A stretch of 64,000 nucleotides of DNA, from positions 62,001-126,000 of the forward strand of contig NZ_LGSZ01000025.1 of the NCBI RefSeq assembly GCF_001298265.1. Direction: 5' to 3'. The stretch's first letter is position 1. Every line of letters starts with the position of its first letter. The stretch is from Allobosea vaviloviae (GTDB taxonomy: Bacteria > Pseudomonadota > Alphaproteobacteria > Rhizobiales > Beijerinckiaceae). The notes below the pieces were generated by a model, which saw nothing but the letters and a program-made list of their open reading frames with translations, did no database searches and had not been told where the DNA came from. Positions 46,661 through 55,705 of the stretch are shown piece by piece. Both the position numbers and the translations under genes were made by a program.

Positions 46661-48181
46661 ATGACCTCTCCCCTGCCACAAGATGCGCTCGCGCTTCTCA
46701 AGCGCCTCGGCGTCAGCGATGCCGTCTTCGCTTCGACCGGCCTTTCTGCACACTCGCCGATCACGGGCGAGACGGTCGCGACGTTGAAGGAGACCAGCGC
46801 CGCCGAGGCCGAGGCCGCGATCGGCCGGGCGCAGTCGGCGTTCCTGCTCTGGCGCAAGGTTCCGGCGCCACGCCGCGGCGAGTTCGTGCGCCTGCTCGGC
46901 GAGGAGCTGCGCGCCGCCAAGGACGATCTCGGCCTTCTGGTGACACTGGAAGCCGGCAAGGTCACCTCCGAGGGCCTCGGCGAGGTCCAGGAGATGATCG
47001 ACATCTGCGACTTTGCGGTCGGCCTGTCGCGCCAGCTCTACGGCCTGACCATCGCGACCGAGCGCCCCAAGCACCGCATGATGGAAACCTGGCATCCGCT
47101 CGGCGTCTGCGGCGTGATCTCGGCTTTCAACTTCCCGGTCGCGGTCTGGTCGTGGAATGCGGCGCTCGCCTTCGTCTGCGGCGACAGCGTCGTCTGGAAA
47201 CCTTCCGAGAAGACGCCGCTGACCGGCATCGCCGTGCAAGCCATCGTCGAAAAGACGATGAAGCGCTTTGGCCCCGAGGCCCCTGCGGGTCTGTCGGAGA
47301 TCCTGATCGGCGGCCGCGAGATCGGCGACATCCTCGTCAGCGATCATCGCGTCCCGGTTGTCTCGGCCACCGGCTCGACGCGGATGGGCAAGGAGGTCGG
47401 CCAGAAGCTCGCCAGCCGCTTCGCCCGCGCCATCCTCGAACTCGGCGGCAACAATGCCGCGATCGTGGCACCGTCCGCCGATCTCGACGTCGCCCTGCGC
47501 GGCATCGCCTTCGCGGCGATGGGCACGGCCGGCCAGCGCTGCACGACGCTGCGCCGTCTGATCGTGCATGAGAGCGTCTATGACGCGCTGATCCCCAAGC
47601 TCATCAAGGTCTATGCTAGCGTGAAGATCGGCGATCCGCGCGAAGCGGGCGTGCTGGTCGGCCCGCTGGTCGATGAAGCCGCCTATAAGGGCATGCAGGC
47701 GGCGCTGTCGGAGGCGAAGGCTGCCGGCGGCACCGTCCATGGCGGCGAGCGCGTCACGGTCGGAACCGGCGGCTTCTATGTCCGCCCCGCGATCGTCGAG
47801 ATGCCCGCGCAGACCGGCCCGGTCGCACGCGAGACCTTCGCGCCGATCCTCTACGTCATGAAATACACGTCGCTGGACCAGGCCATCGCCATCCAGAACG
47901 ATGTCGGCGCCGGCCTGTCATCCTCGATCTTCACGCTCGACATGCGCGAGGCCGAGAGCTTCATTTCGGCCGAAGGTTCCGACTGCGGCATCGCCAACGT
48001 CAATATCGGCCCGTCGGGTGCCGAAATCGGCGGGGCCTTTGGCGGCGAGAAGGAAACCGGCGGCGGTCGCGAGGCCGGCTCGGATGCGTGGAAGGCCTAT
48101 ATGCGCCGCGCCACGAATACGCTCAACTACGGCACGACATTGCCGCTGGCGCAGGGCGTCAGCTTCGATGTGGATGCGTGA
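46661..48181 (+). CDS. Aldehyde dehydrogenase, ALDH7/AmaB type (aminoadipate-semialdehyde / piperideine-6-carboxylate dehydrogenase)
   Basis: This NAD-dependent aldehyde dehydrogenase (506 aa) has general base Glu260 (ELGG) and nucleophile Cys294 (GTAGQRCTTLRR). NVNIGPSGAEIGGAFGGEKE and RRATNTLNYGTTLPLAQG at the C-terminus are hallmarks of the antiquitin/AmaB branch, which oxidises 2-aminoadipate 6-semialdehyde formed from lysine or pipecolate. Glutaryl-CoA dehydrogenase and a CoA-transferase follow, so the operon covers the ends of the pathway. The start is at MTSPLP; the in-frame TTG six bases earlier is less likely. Confidence 0.92.
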   Translation: MTSPLPQDALALLKRLGVSDAVFASTGLSAHSPITGETVATLKETSAAEAEAAIGRAQSAFLLWRKVPAPRRGEFVRLLGEELRAAKDDLGLLVTLEAGKVTSEGLGEVQEMIDICDFAVGLSRQLYGLTIATERPKHRMMETWHPLGVCGVISAFNFPVAVWSWNAALAFVCGDSVVWKPSEKTPLTGIAVQAIVEKTMKRFGPEAPAGLSEILIGGREIGDILVSDHRVPVVSATGSTRMGKEVGQKLASRFARAILELGGNNAAIVAPSADLDVALRGIAFAAMGTAGQRCTTLRRLIVHESVYDALIPKLIKVYASVKIGDPREAGVLVGPLVDEAAYKGMQAALSEAKAAGGTVHGGERVTVGTGGFYVRPAIVEMPAQTGPVARETFAPILYVMKYTSLDQAIAIQNDVGAGLSSSIFTLDMREAESFISAEGSDCGIANVNIGPSGAEIGGAFGGEKETGGGREAGSDAWKAYMRRATNTLNYGTTLPLAQGVSFDVDA

Positions 48182-48192
48182 TCCAATAGCGC

Positions 48193-48285
48193 GTCATTCT
48201 CGGGCGAAGCGCAGCGCAGACCCGAGAATCTCTTGGACCAGATAGCTGGTTTCCGAGATGGTCGGGTCAAGCCCGACCATGACGG
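48193..48285. repeat. Intergenic palindromic repeat, copy 12
   Basis: It starts GTCATTCTCGGGCGAAGCG and ends GCCCGACCATGACGG. The same modules occur as in the copies at 369-479 and 2261-2353, including the spacer GCTGGTTTCCGAGATG shared with copy 2 in part. It lies between the aldehyde dehydrogenase and glutaryl-CoA dehydrogenase genes. Confidence 0.86.
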
Positions 48286-48308
48286 CAGAACGACAAGGGA
48301 GAAACCAG

Positions 48309-49526
48309 ATGGCCGAAGCCGCCCGCAGCCACAGCACCAGCCACAAGCTGGCCGAATTCACCTGGGACGACGCGTTCCTGCTCGACGACCAGCTCTCGGA
48401 AGACGAGCGCCTGATCCGCGACACCGCGCGCGATTTTGCGCAGGAGAAGCTGCAGCCGCGGATCTCGGAAGCCTATCTCGACGAGAAGACGGACCGCTCG
48501 ATCTTCAACGAGATGGGCGAGCTCGGCCTGCTGGGCGTCACCGTCCCGGAAGAATATGGCTGCGCCGGCGCCAATTACGTCTCCTACGGGCTGGTCGCGC
48601 GTGAGGTCGAGCGCGTCGATTCCGGCTATCGCTCGATGATGTCGGTCCAGTCCTCGCTGGTGATGTATCCGATCTACGCCTATGGCGACGAGAGCCAGCG
48701 CAAGAAGTACCTGCCCAAGCTCGGCTCGGGTGAATGGGTCGGCTGCTTCGGCCTGACCGAGCCCGATGCCGGCTCCGACCCGGCGGGCATGAAGACCCGC
48801 GCCGAGAAGGTCGCCGACGGCTACAGGCTGACCGGTTCGAAGATGTGGATATCGAACTCGCCGATCGCCGACGTCTTCGTCGTCTGGGCGAAGTCGGCCG
48901 CGCATGACAACCAGATCCGCGGCTTCATCCTCGAGAAGGGCATGAAGGGGCTGTCGGCCCCGAAGATCGGCGGCAAGCTCAGCTTACGCGCCTCGATCAC
49001 CGGCGAGATCGTCATGGATGGCGTGATCGTTCCCGAGGAGAACCTGCTGCCCAACGTCTCAGGCCTGAAGGGTCCGTTCGGCTGCCTCAACCGCGCCCGC
49101 TACGGCATTTCCTGGGGCGTGATGGGCGCGGCGGAAGACTGCTTCCACCGGGCGCGCCAGTACGGGCTCGACCGCAAGCAGTTCAACAAGCCGCTCGCCC
49201 AGACGCAGCTCTTCCAGAAGAAGCTCGCGGACATGCTCACCGAGATCTCGCTCGGCCTGCAGGGCTCACTTCGCGTCGGCCGGCTGATGGACGAGGGCAG
49301 GATGGCCCCGGAGATGATCTCGCTCGTCAAGCGCAACAATTGCGGCAAGGCGCTCGACATCGCCCGCCAGGCCCGCGACATGCATGGCGGCAACGGCATC
49401 TCGATCGAGTACCACGTCATGCGCCACGCCGCGAACCTCGAGACGGTGAACACCTATGAGGGCACGCATGACGTCCATGCGCTGATCCTCGGCCGGGCGA
49501 TCACCGGGCTGCAGGCGTTCTTCTGA
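48309..49526 (+). CDS. gcdH: Glutaryl-CoA dehydrogenase
   Basis: This FAD acyl-CoA dehydrogenase (405 aa) oxidises and decarboxylates glutaryl-CoA to crotonyl-CoA. [19 protein letters not shown] opens the protein; [16 protein letters not shown] is the characteristic glutaryl-CoA dehydrogenase segment; [13 protein letters not shown] is the acyl-CoA dehydrogenase signature; the catalytic Glu lies in [15 protein letters not shown]. The ATG at 48309 has AAGGGAGAA upstream. A CoA-transferase gene that would supply its substrate is downstream. Confidence 0.95.
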   Translation: MAEAARSHSTSHKLAEFTWDDAFLLDDQLSEDERLIRDTARDFAQEKLQPRISEAYLDEKTDRSIFNEMGELGLLGVTVPEEYGCAGANYVSYGLVAREVERVDSGYRSMMSVQSSLVMYPIYAYGDESQRKKYLPKLGSGEWVGCFGLTEPDAGSDPAGMKTRAEKVADGYRLTGSKMWISNSPIADVFVVWAKSAAHDNQIRGFILEKGMKGLSAPKIGGKLSLRASITGEIVMDGVIVPEENLLPNVSGLKGPFGCLNRARYGISWGVMGAAEDCFHRARQYGLDRKQFNKPLAQTQLFQKKLADMLTEISLGLQGSLRVGRLMDEGRMAPEMISLVKRNNCGKALDIARQARDMHGGNGISIEYHVMRHAANLETVNTYEGTHDVHALILGRAITGLQAFF

Positions 49527-49546
49527 GCCCTTCCGTCACCCTCCGC

Positions 49547-49652
49547 GTCATCCCGGGCGACCGCAGGTCGACCCGGGATCCATGCCAGAACATCGCCGAT
49601 CAGCGTTCAGGCATGGATCCCGGCTCTCCGCTTCGCTCCGGCCGGGATGACG
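49547..49652. repeat. Intergenic palindromic repeat, copy 13 (GGGATCC type)
   Basis: It starts GTCATCCCGGGCGACCGC and ends CCGGCCGGGATGACGG. Inner arms GACCCGGGATCCATGCC and GGCATGGATCCCGGCTC pair. It lies between gcdH and the CoA-transferase gene, so this one operon holds three repeats. Confidence 0.87.
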
Positions 49653-49668
49653 GCGCGGATCGATTTCA

Positions 49669-50859
49669 ATGACTTCAGCCCCTCCCCTCGCCGGCCTGCG
49701 CGTCCTCGAACTCGCGCGCATCCTCGCTGGGCCCTGGATCGGCCAAGTGCTGGCCGATCTCGGCGCCGACGTCGTCAAGGTGGAGGCGCCCGAGGGCGAC
49801 GACACCCGCACTTGGGGACCGCCCTTCGTCGAAAGCGAGGACGGCGAGAACCTGTCGGCCGCCTATTTCCACTCGGCCAATCGCGGCAAGCGCTCGATCA
49901 CCGCTGATTTCCGGACGCCGGAGGGCCAGGCGCTGGTGCGCCGGCTCGCCGCCCATGCCGATATCGTGGTCGAGAATTTCAAGGTCGGTGGCCTCACGAA
50001 ATACGGGCTCGATGCCGCCTCGCTGCGGGCGGAGTTCCCCCGTCTTATCTATTGTTCCGTCACCGGCTTCGGCCAGACCGGACCTTATGCGCCCCGCGCC
50101 GGCTACGACTTCCTGGTTCAGGGCATGGGCGGGGTGATGTCGCTGACGGGCGAGCCCGACGGGGCCCCGATGAAGGCCGCCTATGCGACCGCCGACATCT
50201 ATACGGGGCTTTACGCCACGATCGGCGTCCTCTCGGCGCTGCGCCGGCGGGACGCGACCGGCGAGGGTGCTGCGCTCGACATGGCTCTGCTCGACAGCCA
50301 GATCGCCGTGCTCGGCAACCAGGCGCTGAACTATCTCGTCTCCGGCCGATTGCCGCAGCGTCTTGGCAACGCCCACCCCAACATCGTGCCCTACGATGTG
50401 TTTCCGGTCGCGGACGGCCACATCATCATCGCCACCGGCAATGACGGGCAGTGGCGCAAGCTCTGCGAGGTCCTGGGCGAGCCGATGCTGGCCGACGAGC
50501 CCGGCTACATCGACAACCGCTCGCGGGTGAAGAACCGCGTGGCGTTGACCGAGCACCTGCACACGCTCACCCAGCGCCATCTCAAGGCCGATCTGCTGGC
50601 GGCGCTGGAAAAGCTCGGCGTTCCCGCCGGCCCGATCAACGGCGTCGACGAGGTCTTCGCCGACCGCCAAGTTCTGGCGCGCGGCGTCCGCGTCGATCTG
50701 GCGAGCGACGTCGCGAAGGGCGGGAGTATCCCGACCGTCGCCTCGCCCATCGTCATGGACGGCGTGAGGCAGGTCTCGCCGCGCCCGAGCCCGCAACTCG
50801 GCGAACACGCCGCTGAGATCCTGAACGATCCGGCCTGGGGAGGGCCGCAACATGGCTAA
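49669..50859 (+). CDS. CaiB/BaiF family CoA-transferase, probable succinyl-CoA:glutarate CoA-transferase
   Basis: This class III CoA-transferase (396 aa) has GLRVLELARILAGPWIGQVL at the N-terminus, the CoA-binding NRGKRSITADF segment, and the catalytic aspartate at Asp176 in ATADIYTGLYA. RAGYDFLVQGMGG and NIVPYDVFPVADGHIIIATG are typical of the glutarate/dicarboxylate branch. Next to gcdH it most likely activates glutarate to glutaryl-CoA (GcdG role). Its last 8 bases overlap the start of the ThDP-enzyme gene, which ties that enzyme to the same pathway. Confidence 0.9.
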   Translation: MTSAPPLAGLRVLELARILAGPWIGQVLADLGADVVKVEAPEGDDTRTWGPPFVESEDGENLSAAYFHSANRGKRSITADFRTPEGQALVRRLAAHADIVVENFKVGGLTKYGLDAASLRAEFPRLIYCSVTGFGQTGPYAPRAGYDFLVQGMGGVMSLTGEPDGAPMKAAYATADIYTGLYATIGVLSALRRRDATGEGAALDMALLDSQIAVLGNQALNYLVSGRLPQRLGNAHPNIVPYDVFPVADGHIIIATGNDGQWRKLCEVLGEPMLADEPGYIDNRSRVKNRVALTEHLHTLTQRHLKADLLAALEKLGVPAGPINGVDEVFADRQVLARGVRVDLASDVAKGGSIPTVASPIVMDGVRQVSPRPSPQLGEHAAEILNDPAWGGPQHG

Positions 50860-52522
50860 TCGCACCGGCGGGCAGATCCTCGTCGACCAACTCCTGATCC
50901 ATGGCGCGACCGACGCCTTCTGCGTGCCGGGCGAGAGCTATCTCGCCGTGCTCGACGCGCTGCATGATGCTTCGTTGAAGGTCACCATCTGCCGGGCCGA
51001 GGGCGGCGCCTGCATGATGGCGGAAGCCGCCGGCAAGCTGACCGGCAAGCCGGGCATCTGTTTCGTCACGCGCGGGCCCGGCGCCACCAACGCCTCACCC
51101 GGCATCCATATCGCCGATCAGGATTCGACACCGCTGATCCTGTTCGTGGGCCAGATCGAGCGCGGCATGCGCGAGCGCGAGGCCTTCCAGGAGCTCGACT
51201 ACCGCGCCGTCTTCGGCACCATGACGAAATGGGCCACCGAGATCGACGATGCCGAGCGCATCCCCGAGATCATCAGCCGCGCCTTCCATGTCGCCACCTC
51301 CGGCCGGCCCGGCCCGGTCGTGATCGCGCTGCCCGAGGATGTGCTGACCGACCTCGCCGATGTGGCCGATGCGCAGCCCTATCAGGTCACCGAAACGCAC
51401 CCCTCGCTGCTACAGACCATCGACCTGCAGAAGCGCCTCTGGGCGGCGAAGTCGCCCGTCGCGATCCTGGGCGGCTCGCGCTGGGATCCGCAGGCGATCG
51501 CGCGCTTCCAGCGCTTCGCGGAGCGCTTCGACCTGCCGGTCGCGGTCTCGTTCCGGCGGCAGATGCTGTTTCCGGCCGACCATCCGAACTTCGCCGGCGA
51601 TCTCGGCATCGGCCCCAATCCGAAGCTGCTGAAGCGCATCCAGGACAGCGATCTCGTCCTGCTCGTCGGCGGGCGGCTGTCGGAGATGCCGAGCCAGTCC
51701 TACACGCTGTTCGGAATCCCCAATCCGGGCCGGCCGCTGGTGCATGTCCATCCCGATGCCGAAGAGCTCGGCAGGGTCTACCGTCCGTCGCTGGCGATCA
51801 ACGCCTCCCCGACCGCGTTTTGCGCCGCGCTCGAGACCGTGCATCCGCCGCAGGAGATTCCGTGGGCCGGCGCCGCCGCCGAGGCGCATGAGAGCTATCT
51901 CGGCTGGAGCGGCCAGCCCGCGCCGGTCGCCGGCACTTTCCATCCCGGCGAGATGGTGACCTGGCTGCGCCGGCAGCTGCCCGACGACGCCATCATGTGC
52001 AACGGCGCCGGCAACTACGCGACCTGGGTGCATCGCTTCCACCGATTCAACAAGTTCGCGACGCAGCTCGCGCCGACATCGGGGTCGATGGGCTATGGCG
52101 TGCCGGCCGCGATCGGTGCGAAGCGCTTGTTTCCCGAGCGCACCGTGATCGCCTTTGCCGGCGATGGCTGCTTCCTGATGAACGGGCAGGATTTCGCCAC
52201 CGCCGTGCAATATGACCTCGCGGTCATCGTCATCGTCGTCGACAACGGCATGTACGGCACGATCCGCATGCACCAGGAGCGGCACTACCCCGGCCGCGTC
52301 TCGGCGACCACGCTGAAGAACCCCGATTTCGCGGCCTATGCGAAGGCCTTCGGCGGCCATGGCGAACGTGTCGAGACCACCGCCGAATTCGGCCCGGCCT
52401 TCGAACGCGCGGTGGCATCGGGCAAGCCTTCGATCATCCACTGCCTGCTCGATCCGGAGGCGATCACGCCGGCGAAATCGCTGTCGACGATCAGGGCGGA
52501 GGCACTTGCGGCACAGGGCTAG
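50852..52522 (+). CDS. Thiamine pyrophosphate-binding enzyme (acetolactate synthase-like) coupled to the glutaryl-CoA genes
   Basis: This complete three-domain ThDP enzyme of the POX/IlvB family (556 aa) has Glu50 in CRAEGGACMMAEAAG as the cofactor-activating glutamate. The ThDP motif starts at AFAGDGCFLMNGQDF and ends with VVDNGMYG. The middle domain (190-330) contains AILGGSRW and is intact. There is no small subunit gene, so biosynthetic acetolactate synthase is unlikely. The 8-bp overlap with the glutarate CoA-transferase suggests a step in lysine/2-oxoadipate breakdown, such as 2-oxoadipate decarboxylation to glutarate semialdehyde. That is a hypothesis; the sequence alone supports only a 2-oxoacid decarboxylase-like enzyme. 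Confidence 0.85.
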   Translation: MANRTGGQILVDQLLIHGATDAFCVPGESYLAVLDALHDASLKVTICRAEGGACMMAEAAGKLTGKPGICFVTRGPGATNASPGIHIADQDSTPLILFVGQIERGMREREAFQELDYRAVFGTMTKWATEIDDAERIPEIISRAFHVATSGRPGPVVIALPEDVLTDLADVADAQPYQVTETHPSLLQTIDLQKRLWAAKSPVAILGGSRWDPQAIARFQRFAERFDLPVAVSFRRQMLFPADHPNFAGDLGIGPNPKLLKRIQDSDLVLLVGGRLSEMPSQSYTLFGIPNPGRPLVHVHPDAEELGRVYRPSLAINASPTAFCAALETVHPPQEIPWAGAAAEAHESYLGWSGQPAPVAGTFHPGEMVTWLRRQLPDDAIMCNGAGNYATWVHRFHRFNKFATQLAPTSGSMGYGVPAAIGAKRLFPERTVIAFAGDGCFLMNGQDFATAVQYDLAVIVIVVDNGMYGTIRMHQERHYPGRVSATTLKNPDFAAYAKAFGGHGERVETTAEFGPAFERAVASGKPSIIHCLLDPEAITPAKSLSTIRAEALAAQG

Positions 52523-53105
52523 GCCGGGTGAGCCTTGCGCCGCGCGACGTGCCAAACCACATCCGGTGCAGCAGGCCATCGCGCCAGACCAGGACATGGA
52601 CGAGCGCCGCCGCGAAGTGAGCTGCGCCGAGCGCGATCAGCAGGTCGCCCGCCCAGCCATGGAAGCGCAGCATCAGCTCGTAGGCAGCCTTGTCCGGGCT
52701 CATGGCATGGGGAATCGCGAACCAGCCGAAATAGAATGTCGGGATCTGGATCGGGGCCGACGACACCATCAGGAAACCGGTCAGGGGCAGCGCGATCACG
52801 CAGAGATAGAGGCCGGCATGGACCGCGCCTGCCCCACCCCGCAACCAAGGGCCGGCATGCTCCGGCGCCGGCACCGGCGCGCGCAGAACCAGGCGCAGGA
52901 CGAGGCGCAACACGACAAATGCCGCGATCGTCAGGCCGACCGATTTGTGCAGTTGATAGAGTTCGAAACGCGTAAGTAGATCGCGCGTTTCATCGGTCAT
53001 TGGCCAAGCGACCCAGAACTGGAACAGAATAAGCAGCAGCGTCATCCAGTGCAGGACAACGCTGGCTGGATGCCAGCGCACCCGTCGGCCAGCGCCCTTG
53101 CTCAT
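52491..53105 (-). CDS. Cytochrome b561
   Basis: This four-helix di-haem membrane protein (204 aa) of the CybB type moves electrons between quinol and periplasmic partners, possibly superoxide. Haem-ligating histidines are expected in VLHWMTLLLILFQFW, YQLHKSVGLTI, FHGWAGDLLIALGAAHF and ALVHVLVW. Its gene overlaps the 3' end of the convergent ThDP-enzyme gene by 32 bases and the YceI gene upstream by 4 bases. The b561-YceI pairing is common in proteobacteria. Confidence 0.92.
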   Translation of the reverse strand: MSKGAGRRVRWHPASVVLHWMTLLLILFQFWVAWPMTDETRDLLTRFELYQLHKSVGLTIAAFVVLRLVLRLVLRAPVPAPEHAGPWLRGGAGAVHAGLYLCVIALPLTGFLMVSSAPIQIPTFYFGWFAIPHAMSPDKAAYELMLRFHGWAGDLLIALGAAHFAAALVHVLVWRDGLLHRMWFGTSRGARLTRPSPVPQVPPP

Positions 53106-53665
53106 CGCGACAGCCGTCCCTTGATCACGACCTCGACCTGATCGTCGACGATGTTGACGTCGCGGCCGATCTCGAAAGCCGGCCGAAGGAACGAGCCGCT
53201 CGCATGGAAGGGGAGCGCCTCGCCGCGCCGGGCCTTGTCGATGTCGCCGTCCACGACAGCCGTTACCGTGAACGGCTGCGAGATCGAACGGATGGTTAGG
53301 CGGCCGCGAACTTCCAGGCTCCGCTCGCCGGTGCGCGTGACACTTTCCGAGGCGAAGCTCGCTGTTGGGTAGCGGGCCGAGTCCAGCATGGTCGCGCCGG
53401 TGATGAAACCGTCCATGAGCGAGGAGCCGGCCTTGATCGAACCTGTGTCGAGGGTGACCTTGATACGGCTCTTCGCCGGATCATCGAAATCGAGTGCAAG
53501 CGTGCCCTCATAACGCTCGAAACGCCCGGTTGCGACGACAGCTCCGAACCGATGGCTGACAAAGCTGATGTCGGTCGCCCCGCGATCAAATCGCCAGCTC
53601 GTCTGGGCAATAGCAGGCCAATTAAAAAACAGCGCGGCGACGACAAGGGCGGGCAGCTTGGCCAT
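53102..53665 (-). CDS. YceI family periplasmic protein
   Basis: This 187-residue lipocalin-like protein has a signal peptide (MAKLPALVVAALFFNWPAIA) cleaved before QTSWRF. The mature domain contains FDRGATDISFVSHRFG and the beta-barrel segment GRLTIRSISQPFTV, both typical of YceI, which binds polyprenoid quinone-like lipids in relatives. It overlaps the cytochrome b561 start by 4 bases, so the two are made together and may exchange electrons through a bound isoprenoid. Confidence 0.92.
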   Translation of the reverse strand: MAKLPALVVAALFFNWPAIAQTSWRFDRGATDISFVSHRFGAVVATGRFERYEGTLALDFDDPAKSRIKVTLDTGSIKAGSSLMDGFITGATMLDSARYPTASFASESVTRTGERSLEVRGRLTIRSISQPFTVTAVVDGDIDKARRGEALPFHASGSFLRPAFEIGRDVNIVDDQVEVVIKGRLSR

Positions 53666-53993
53666 GGCGGTGTCCGGGAAGGCTTGCGGGGCCCACAGTC
53701 TATGGCGCCGTTCGGGGAAAGAGCGTGGCAAGCAGCGCCTGAACACGCAAAGGTGAAGCTGAGCGCGAAGGCCAGCTCAGGCTCGAGACGGTCATCCATT
53801 TCCTGCTCGCCCTGAAGGCGATCAGGCTGGTGACATCGTCTGGACGAGCCACGTGGAGGTATGCTCACACAGGTAAAGTTGCTTCTATGAATCGCATAAA
53901 AAATCTTAACCGCGTCGGTGAACCTGTGCTGAACCTTTTGCGACCATCAGTCGTTGAGCTGACGGCAAGTCGGTGAGCAGGGGATGGACGGCA
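53666..53993. other. Intergenic region between YceI and a small secreted-protein gene
   Basis: 328 bases between divergent genes, with no reading frame I would call. The stretch near 53885-53915 is notably A/T-rich (CATAAAAAATCTTAACC) and probably holds promoters for the genes on both sides. No clear repeat or operator is visible. Confidence 0.5.
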
Positions 53994-54500
53994 ATGGCTG
54001 CGCGGCGCGTAATGATGTTCGGGATGATCACCGTCATGGCGGTCGCCAGTGCGCCCGGAGCCCAGGCCGCCAACCTGTTCGAGGAACTGGGGCGCGCCAT
54101 CTTCGGCGGCGGGCCCCGCCTGCGGGCAACGCCGATCTACGAATATGATGAGCCGATCCAGCAGCGTGCGCCCCGTCCGCGCGCGCCCGAGGCGTCGAGC
54201 AAGCCGAAGCCCCCTGTCGTCCAGCTCGATCCAGCCACCGATCCGAGCTGGTATCTGAAGGATCCGACCTTGCGGCGCGGCGACATCGTCGTCACCGCCA
54301 CCGGCGTCATGGTCTATCAGGGGAATCGTGGCAGCGACGACAACCGCCGCTCCGATTTCGCGTCCCTTGGCGGCAAAGACACCAAGGGCTGGAAGAGCCA
54401 GCTGGAGACGGCTGCTGCCGGAGGGCGCAGCTTCTTCGATCCGGCTTCGGCCCCGCCGAAGCCCACCGTCACCGTGCAGGCCGAAGCGGCCAAGCCCTGA
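53994..54500 (+). CDS. Secreted hypothetical protein with a GDIVVT motif
   Basis: This 168-residue protein has a signal peptide (about 1-26, ending APGAQA). The mature N-terminus is followed by a proline/arginine/lysine-rich linker and then a short domain: LRRGDIVVTATGVMVYQG and later SDFASL. A similar arrangement, [15 protein letters not shown] followed by EDFVAI, occurs in the secreted protein at 62482-63021, so the two may share an unnamed domain. AGGGGA precedes the ATG by 9 bases. The function is unknown. Confidence 0.72.
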   Translation: MAARRVMMFGMITVMAVASAPGAQAANLFEELGRAIFGGGPRLRATPIYEYDEPIQQRAPRPRAPEASSKPKPPVVQLDPATDPSWYLKDPTLRRGDIVVTATGVMVYQGNRGSDDNRRSDFASLGGKDTKGWKSQLETAAAGGRSFFDPASAPPKPTVTVQAEAAKP

Positions 54501-54520
54501 CGGGCGGCTCCGCGCTCGCG

Positions 54521-55477
54521 TCAGACGAGCTTCGCCGCCACGAGCTTGCGCAGGCCGCGCAGGTCCTTGACGAAGCCGCGAATGCCCTCGGCGAGCTTTT
54601 CGGTGCCCATGGCATCCTCGTTCATCGCGAAGCGGAAGGCCTTCTCGTCGAGCGTCAGCTTCGCGGGCGCCTCGCCCGGCGCATCGGGCGACAGCTTGCG
54701 CGGCAGGTCGCCGGTCGCGGCGGCGAGCTCGTCGAGCAAAGCGGGCCCGATGGTCAGCCGGTCGCAGCCAGCCAGAGCCTCGATCTCGCCGGTGTTGCGG
54801 AAGGAGGCGCCCATCACCACCGTCTTGATGCCGAACGCCTTGTAGTAGGCATAGATGCTCTTCACAGAGACGACGCCCGGATCGGTCTCGGCGGTGTAGG
54901 GGCCGCCTCCGGCCTTGACGTGCCAGTCGAGGATCCGACCGACGAAGGGCGAGATCAGGAAGGCGCCCGCATCGGCGCAGGCGACGGCCTGCGGCAGGGA
55001 AAACAGCAGCGTCAGGTTGCAGTCGATGCCTTCGCCCTGCAGCACCTTGGCGGCCTGGATGCCCTCCCAGGTCGAGGCGATCTTGACCAGGATGCGGTCC
55101 TTCTCGATGCCCCGCTCCTTGTAGGCCGCGATGATCGCGCGCGCCTTGTCGATCGTCGCCTGCGTATCGAAAGAGAGATCGGCATCGACTTCGGTCGAGA
55201 CCCGGCCGGGCACGATCTTGGTCAGTTCGGCGCCGAAGGTGACGGCGAGCCGGTCGCAGATCGCATGCACGGCCTTGTCGCCGCCGCCCGCCTTCTTGCC
55301 CCAGGCGACAGCCTCATCGACGAGCGCGGCATAGGCCGGGTTCTCGACGGCTTTCAGAATCAGCGTCGGGTTGGTGGTGCAGTCGACGGGCTTGAGCCGG
55401 CGGACCGCTTCGATGTCGCCGGTATCGGCGACGACCGTGGTCATCTTGCGGAGCTGGTCGAGCTTGGAGGCGGTCAT
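54521..55477 (-). CDS. tal: Transaldolase (TalB type)
   Basis: This pentose-phosphate enzyme (318 aa) transfers dihydroxyacetone units between sugar phosphates. The Schiff-base lysine is Lys132 in [23 protein letters not shown] near residue 33 and [20 protein letters not shown] are the other transaldolase signatures. Its length matches the classic TalA/TalB subfamily rather than short TalC forms. It is monocistronic and divergent from the iron-type binding-protein gene. Confidence 0.95.
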   Translation of the reverse strand: MTASKLDQLRKMTTVVADTGDIEAVRRLKPVDCTTNPTLILKAVENPAYAALVDEAVAWGKKAGGGDKAVHAICDRLAVTFGAELTKIVPGRVSTEVDADLSFDTQATIDKARAIIAAYKERGIEKDRILVKIASTWEGIQAAKVLQGEGIDCNLTLLFSLPQAVACADAGAFLISPFVGRILDWHVKAGGGPYTAETDPGVVSVKSIYAYYKAFGIKTVVMGASFRNTGEIEALAGCDRLTIGPALLDELAAATGDLPRKLSPDAPGEAPAKLTLDEKAFRFAMNEDAMGTEKLAEGIRGFVKDLRGLRKLVAAKLV

Positions 55478-55705
55478 GGCTGTCCTGTCGCAACGGATGC
55501 ATGGATTCGAGCGGAACGTGGGGCGCGCGCCCGGCAGGGTCAAGCCGTCGGGCAGCTGGGCCGTCCTGCGTCAATGCCTCAACGTCCCGCCATTTTCATG
55601 GCAGCCGAACCTCTTCAGCCTCATGACGCCGCCTTCATGGATATGTCATATGCGGGGACTACCGCCAGCGCCAAGCCCGCTCGGGCACGCGCACAGGAGA
55701 GTTTC

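Noticed and set aside
54920-55705. Long N-terminal fusion in front of the iron-type binding protein
   Set aside because: The upstream part of this frame is the complement of transaldolase. The signal peptide and AGGAGA site place the start at 55706.
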